From assembly GCA_016218105.1 (NCBI GenBank), contig JACRET010000005.1:124001-188000 (forward strand): a stretch of DNA of 64,000 bases. Reading direction: 5' to 3'. The stretch's first letter is position 1. The number at the start of each line of letters is the position of its first letter. Source of the stretch: Deltaproteobacteria bacterium. GTDB taxonomy: Bacteria; Desulfobacterota; GWC2-55-46. The translations under genes and the position numbers were made by a program. This document shows positions 60,398-64,000 of the stretch, piece by piece. Below the pieces are notes generated by a model. The model worked only from the letters and a program-made list of their open reading frames with translations. It was not told the DNA's origin and did not search any database.

Positions 60398-60796
60398 TTA
60401 CAGATTAATCCTTTTCAATGCGGCAGTCTTTTTCCAAATCTCTTCAATTATTTTTCCCACTCTCTTAAAATCACAAAACTCAATCTTATCGCTTTTAGCA
60501 CAATTACAAAGACTACAGGCCTTGACACAATTATTCCGGCTATAGCCTTCTGCATTATTTTTTCTATCAACTTCTAATCGTTTTCCTCTTCTTCCTCCAT
60601 AAAACTCTCCCCAAATCGGTATAAATTTACCGCCCGGAATATGACAGTAAAAACATTCATTATCCGCCTCTGTATACCAAGCTACGAAATCATCACTATC
60701 CCAATTAAATCTTGCTCTCAATATTCCTTTCTTATATTGTCTATTTGCTCTGCTTTTCAGGGAATTCCAAGCTTTTTTTGCTTCGGTCCTATTCAT
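60398..60796 (-). CDS. HNH endonuclease-like protein
   Basis: 132 residues from the ATG at 60796, which overlaps the hdrB stop (TGATG). Its AAGGGG ribosome binding site lies inside the hdrB 3' end. HNH features: FYCHIPGG...KRLEVDRKNNAEGYSRNNCVKACSLCNCAKSDKIEF, i.e. two zinc CxxC pairs around the nuclease DR..N core. The gene is visibly more AT-rich than its neighbours, implying recent transfer. It may be a homing-type or phage-derived nuclease. Confidence 0.83.
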   Translation of the reverse strand: MNRTEAKKAWNSLKSRANRQYKKGILRARFNWDSDDFVAWYTEADNECFYCHIPGGKFIPIWGEFYGGRRGKRLEVDRKNNAEGYSRNNCVKACSLCNCAKSDKIEFCDFKRVGKIIEEIWKKTAALKRINL

Positions 60797-61668
60797 CAAA
60801 CTATCCCCTTCTTTTTAAGAAGCGGCATTATATCCGTTACGTTCTTCTCGAAACCCAGTGTCTCTATGGGCTGGCCGAGCGCCAACCCGAGCGCTTGCGT
60901 AAAATACACGACCGGGACCCCTGAAAAACCGGAGTTCTGACCGGCTACCTTACCCTGGCTCTTCTCAAGGTTATACTGGCAGAGCGGACAGCTCGTGATG
61001 ATAAGCTCCGCACCAGAGCCTACCGCGGACGTCATCACATTGCCGGAGAGCTTTGTGACGACCTCTTCATTATTCATGGCGAGGTGCGCCCCGCAGCATT
61101 CGATCTTGTTCGGAAAATCCACCGGCTCTCCGCCGATCGCCTTTATGAGGTCTTCGAAGATCGTCGGCTTCTCGGCGTTGTCTACGCCCATGTCCTCGAA
61201 AGGACGAAGGAGCATGCAGCCGTAGTAAGCCCCGGCCTTGATGCCTTTAAGCGGCCTCTTTACAGCCTCTTTTACCCTGGCAAAGCCGATCTTATCTCTC
61301 AAAACCTCGAGGTAATGGATGACGTTCAGGCTTCCGTCGTATTCTTCCTCTATGAAGCCGTTGATGGTAGACCTCTTCTCCCTGCTGTCCCTTATGACTT
61401 TATTGGTTCTCTTAAGGACGTTGTAGCAGACGGAGCAGAGCGTGGTGAGCGTGTCGCCCTCTTTGCTGGCGTTGGACAAGACCTTTGCCGGGGCAGAGAG
61501 GGCTATCAGATTATCGGGAGACAAGGGGAAAGTAGCGCCGCAGCAATTCCACTGGGCGAGTTCCTTCATCTCGAAGCCGATTGTGGCGGCGGCGTCCCTT
61601 GCCGATGAGTCGAAGGCCTTCGCGACTGTATTTAAGGTGCAACCGGGATAATAAGGTATCTTCATCAC
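60796..61668 (-). CDS. hdrB: HdrB-like CCG-domain subunit
   Basis: 290 residues with two intact CCG motifs: YYPGCTLNTV...WNCCGATF...CSVC and YYGCMLLRPF...IECCGAH...SCPLCQYN, each able to bind a non-cubane [4Fe-4S] cluster as in heterodisulfide reductase. No methanogen CoM/CoB is expected, so the physiological disulfide (for example on a DsrC-like protein) or another acceptor is unknown. Follows hdrC by about 50 nt; separated from hdrA by the HNH and DUF559 genes. Confidence 0.93.
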   Translation of the reverse strand: MMKIPYYPGCTLNTVAKAFDSSARDAAATIGFEMKELAQWNCCGATFPLSPDNLIALSAPAKVLSNASKEGDTLTTLCSVCYNVLKRTNKVIRDSREKRSTINGFIEEEYDGSLNVIHYLEVLRDKIGFARVKEAVKRPLKGIKAGAYYGCMLLRPFEDMGVDNAEKPTIFEDLIKAIGGEPVDFPNKIECCGAHLAMNNEEVVTKLSGNVMTSAVGSGAELIITSCPLCQYNLEKSQGKVAGQNSGFSGVPVVYFTQALGLALGQPIETLGFEKNVTDIMPLLKKKGIV

Positions 61669-61721
61669 GCGAACCTGAAGTCAGAGTTAAAACAGCGATT
61701 AATAGACCAATCCGAAGTCCG

Positions 61722-62129
61722 TCAGCTTACGAACTTCCTGAAACCGCAAACAATCGCCTGCTGGGGCGCCTTCTGTAAAAACGGTATGGGTATTTCCTTT
61801 ATCTTTTCAAAATCCTCGCCTTTTCTAAGGGTCGTCTGCCTTAAGCCTTCGAGTATCGCGGCCACGCTGCAGCCCTTGGGGCAGCGCGAGTAGCACTGAA
61901 GGCATCCGACGCAGAGCCTCATCGAATTGGCTTTCATTACCTCTTCTATCCTGCCGAGCTGGAGAAATCTCATCACCTGGCTCGGCGCTATGTCCATCTC
62001 GAAGGAGACCGGGCACCCGCCTGAGCAGTTGCCACACTGATAGCACTTCTTTAAATCTTCTCCGCTGATCCTCTCAAGGTGCCGGATACGGACGCTATTT
62101 ATATCTTCTGAGGCGAGCTTTATCTTCAA
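61722..62129 (-). CDS. hdrC: HdrC-like iron-sulfur subunit
   Basis: 135 residues with two [4Fe-4S] motifs, CYQCGNCSGGCPV and CVGCLQCYSRCPKGCS, in the HdrC helical scaffold (MDIAPSQVMRFLQLGRIEEVM). It carries electrons between HdrA and HdrB. First gene of the hdr set after the fumarase genes. Confidence 0.93.
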   Translation of the reverse strand: MKIKLASEDINSVRIRHLERISGEDLKKCYQCGNCSGGCPVSFEMDIAPSQVMRFLQLGRIEEVMKANSMRLCVGCLQCYSRCPKGCSVAAILEGLRQTTLRKGEDFEKIKEIPIPFLQKAPQQAIVCGFRKFVS

Positions 62130-62210
62130 TTCAAAGAGTCTCCCATATTTTAAACCACGATTGATCGGGATGGATCAAGGGTTAACAACCACAAAGCGCC
62201 CGATACGGGA

Positions 62211-62771
62211 TCAAAGGGCCTTCCTGTACTTCGCGACACCCTCCGCGAACAGGTCGCCGCCGAACGCGTCGTTGACCACTATAGCCGGAAAGTCAACCAC
62301 TTCAAGCCTGCGTATAGCCTCCGGCCCGAGGTCTTCATAGGCTATGATCTCCGCCTTTTTTATAGACCTGGCTATAAGGGCCGCGGCGCCTCCGACAGCC
62401 GCCATGTATACGGCCTTATGCTTCTTTATGGAATCAAGCACCTCTTTGCTTCTCGCGCCCTTTCCGACCATGCCCTTCAACCCAAGCTCGATAAGCCTCG
62501 GGGTGTAGGCGTCCATCCTGCCGCTCGTGGTCGGCCCTGCAGAGCCGATTACCGCGCCGGGCTTTGCCGGTGTCGGGCCGACGTAATAAATGAGCTGGCC
62601 TCTTACGTCGAAAGGGAGCGTGCCGCCTTTATCGAGGAGCTCTATGAGCCTTTTGTGCGCGGCGTCCCTTGCCGTATAAAGGACTCCGGTAATAAGGACC
62701 TTGTCCCCGGCCCGGAGCTTTTCAATGTCAGCGTCAACGAGAGGTGGAGAGATTTTAATCGGTTCAGTCAT
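62211..62771 (-). CDS. fumB: Class I fumarate hydratase, beta (C-terminal) subunit
   Basis: 186 residues: GDKVLITGVLYTARDAAHKRLIELL, YVGPTPAKPGAVIGSAGPTTSGRMD, GLKGMVGKGARSKEV, AVYMAAVGGAAALIARSI and VNDAFGGDLF, all typical of the swivelling domain of iron-sulfur fumarases or L(+)-tartrate dehydratase beta. Partner of the alpha gene 61 bp upstream. Fumarase is more likely than tartrate dehydratase given mdh and two fumarate reductases alongside. Confidence 0.93.
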   Translation of the reverse strand: MTEPIKISPPLVDADIEKLRAGDKVLITGVLYTARDAAHKRLIELLDKGGTLPFDVRGQLIYYVGPTPAKPGAVIGSAGPTTSGRMDAYTPRLIELGLKGMVGKGARSKEVLDSIKKHKAVYMAAVGGAAALIARSIKKAEIIAYEDLGPEAIRRLEVVDFPAIVVNDAFGGDLFAEGVAKYRKAL

Positions 62772-62832
62772 CGGTTCCGTTCCAGTTTTTAATATTCAAC
62801 GTGTTCCCAGAGTTCGGGACACGGAGACAAGG

Positions 62833-63675
62833 CTAAATAACAGCTTCCTTATGCCTGTCGGCATGGCACTGGATATTTACGGCCACAGGCAAGCTCGCTA
62901 TATGGCACGGATAGGCCTCGATATGCACCGCCAGGGCGGTAGTAGTCCCGCCAAAGCCCATCGGCCCTATGCCGAGCGAGTTGATCGACCTTAAAAGCTC
63001 GCCTTCGAGCGCATCCAGGTCTTTGTCCGGGTTCGGGGTCCCTACAGGGCGGAGGAGCGCTTTTTTCGCGAGCAGCGCCGATTTGTCAAAACTTCCGCCA
63101 ACCCCTACGCCGACCACTATCGGAGGGCAGGGATTTCCGCCGCCGATAGAGACCGTCTCTATTACAAAACCCTTTATACCCTCGACCCCTTCGGCTGGCT
63201 TGAGCATCTTAAGCCTGCTCATGTTTTCGCTGCCCGCACCCTTGGGGGCTATCTTTATCTTTATCTTATCCCCTTCGGTGATGGCGATATGGACGATAGC
63301 CGGGGTATTGTCACCGGTATTTGTCCTTTTAAGGGGATGGCATACCGACTTTCTCAAATAACCTTCCTTATAGCCCTGCCGCACGCCCTCGTTGACGGCT
63401 TCTTCAAGCGAGGATTCGAGCTCCACTTCCCTGCCTATCTCTATAAAGAATACGGCTATGCCCGTATCCTGGCACATGGGCAGGGATTCCCTGCCCGCGA
63501 TCTCGAAATTATTTATGATCTGCTCGAGCACCTCTTTACCAAGGGGCGACTCCTCTTTCTTCGCCGCCGCCCTTATGGCGGCCGCTACGTCAGGCTCAAG
63601 GTCATAGGCCGCGGCTATGCAGAGGTCTCTGACCTTTTTCGTAATTTCCGCTGCTGAAACTTTCCTCAAAGTCAA
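62833..63675 (-). CDS. fumA: Class I fumarate hydratase, alpha (N-terminal) subunit
   Basis: 280 residues with the [4Fe-4S] ligand region PMCQDTGIAVFFIEIG, CHPLKRTNTGDNTPAIVHI and GGGNPCPPIVVGVGVGGSFDKSALLAKKALLR, ending with GPMGFGGTTTALAVHIE. With the beta subunit it interconverts malate and fumarate; the cluster makes the enzyme oxygen sensitive, fitting anaerobic life. Lies 4 nt after mdh. Confidence 0.94.
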   Translation of the reverse strand: MTLRKVSAAEITKKVRDLCIAAAYDLEPDVAAAIRAAAKKEESPLGKEVLEQIINNFEIAGRESLPMCQDTGIAVFFIEIGREVELESSLEEAVNEGVRQGYKEGYLRKSVCHPLKRTNTGDNTPAIVHIAITEGDKIKIKIAPKGAGSENMSRLKMLKPAEGVEGIKGFVIETVSIGGGNPCPPIVVGVGVGGSFDKSALLAKKALLRPVGTPNPDKDLDALEGELLRSINSLGIGPMGFGGTTTALAVHIEAYPCHIASLPVAVNIQCHADRHKEAVI

Positions 63676-63679
63676 ACCT

Positions 63680-64000
63680 CTACTTGCCTAAATTAAGCTC
63701 ATTTATAAGATTCTTGACGGCCGCCACAGACCCGTTAAAGGCCTCTTTCTCGGAGCTGTCGAGCTCTATCTCGATTATCCTCTCCACCCCGTTCGCCCCT
63801 ATCACGGCGGGCACCCCGATAAACATATCGCTCACCCCGTACTGGCCGCTGCAGTAGACAGCGCTGGGGATGACCCTCTTCTTATCTTTTATGATCGCCT
63901 CGCACATCTCGGACACAGCCCTGGAAGGCGCGTAGTAGGCGCTCCCTGTCTTAAGGAGGGCTACGATCTCACCGCCAGCCTTCTTTGTGCGGGCCATTAT
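63680..64000 (-). CDS. mdh: Malate dehydrogenase, C-terminal part (cut by window end)
   Basis: Partial; the 5' end lies beyond the window (the frame is open through 64000, so the ORF-track Met is internal). The visible 105 residues match the C-terminal domain of LDH-like malate dehydrogenase: [69 protein letters not shown]. It interconverts oxaloacetate and malate with NAD(H), the entry to the fumarase/fumarate reductase sequence in this cluster. Confidence 0.93.
   Translation of the reverse strand: MMARTKKAGGEIVALLKTGSAYYAPSRAVSEMCEAIIKDKKRVIPSAVYCSGQYGVSDMFIGVPAVIGANGVERIIEIELDSSEKEAFNGSVAAVKNLINELNLGK

Noticed and set aside
59945-60800. Restriction-modification or toxin-antitoxin system
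   Set aside because: HNH and DUF559 nuclease-like genes are present but there is no methyltransferase, specificity subunit or antitoxin next to them.
1-64000. CRISPR array
   Set aside because: No regularly spaced identical direct repeats were seen; the repeats found are dispersed and palindromic.

Overview
The window reads as a chromosomal segment (GC in the mid-50s by eye) from an anaerobic, probably uncultivated bacterium. The gene content suggests a Nitrospirota (Thermodesulfovibrionia-like) or deltaproteobacterial-grade organism: HdrABC/MvhD and Flx electron-transfer proteins, a four-subunit 2-oxoacid:ferredoxin oxidoreductase, an SdhE-type succinate dehydrogenase, class I fumarase, a K+-independent proton-pumping pyrophosphatase and many [4Fe-4S] proteins. 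Taxonomy is inference; no rRNA gene or phylogenetic marker could be searched.

Layout. 0-14 kb, nearly all on the minus strand apart from the first gene: an FGE-like secreted protein, a tRNA-Ala(CGC), a histidine kinase/response regulator pair with two NDUFA9-like SDR paralogues, galT, a DksA/TraR zinc finger protein, moaC, and a chaperone operon hrcA-grpE-dnaJ-(TPR/periplasmic binding protein) that has no dnaK. hemW and a CBS protein lie just upstream. 14-18.5 kb: a complete promoter, ZTP-type (pfl) riboswitch and terminator ahead of a CPA2 cation/proton antiporter, then a DUF2156 protein, a small secreted protein and a TPR protein. 18.7-24.7 kb: a minus-strand five-gene cassette encoding a Ycf46-like AAA ATPase fused to an FtsH-type M41 peptidase, DUF1257 (Ycf35-like), DUF2997, a radical-SAM activase-like protein, and an Hsp70 with a long N-terminal helical-repeat domain. 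This is the best candidate here for an undescribed system. 25-34 kb: a DUF1328 micro-gene absent from the ORF track, DedA, beta-carbonic anhydrase, hppA, an orphan LuxR regulator, a SprT-like protein and a PAS-GGDEF-EAL protein. 34.8-41.9 kb: treZ-GH57-treY on the plus strand.

42.3-64 kb is a co-directional minus-strand block of central carbon and electron-transfer genes. In transcription order: mdh (cut by the window end), fumarase alpha and beta, hdrC, hdrB, [HNH, DUF559 intruders], hdrA, mvhD/flxD, a HicB-like gene, flxC, flxB, flxA, an Fe-S subunit and a TfrA-type fumarate reductase flavoprotein, sucC, sucD, korDABC, and a second fumarate reductase/succinate dehydrogenase, sdhABE. Together these could carry malate to 2-oxoglutarate in a reductive (or oxidative) TCA direction, with NADH, ferredoxin and quinone or thiol partners. 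The arrangement hints at a soluble NADH-linked, possibly electron-bifurcating fumarate reductase.

Intergenic DNA is rich in dispersed repeats: a 162-bp MITE-like element with perfect 20-bp terminal inverted repeats, four composite blocks built from shuffled modules, and a DUF559 gene whose ribosome binding site and stop codon both lie inside inverted copies of one repeat module. No CRISPR array, rRNA, intact insertion sequence or prophage was seen.
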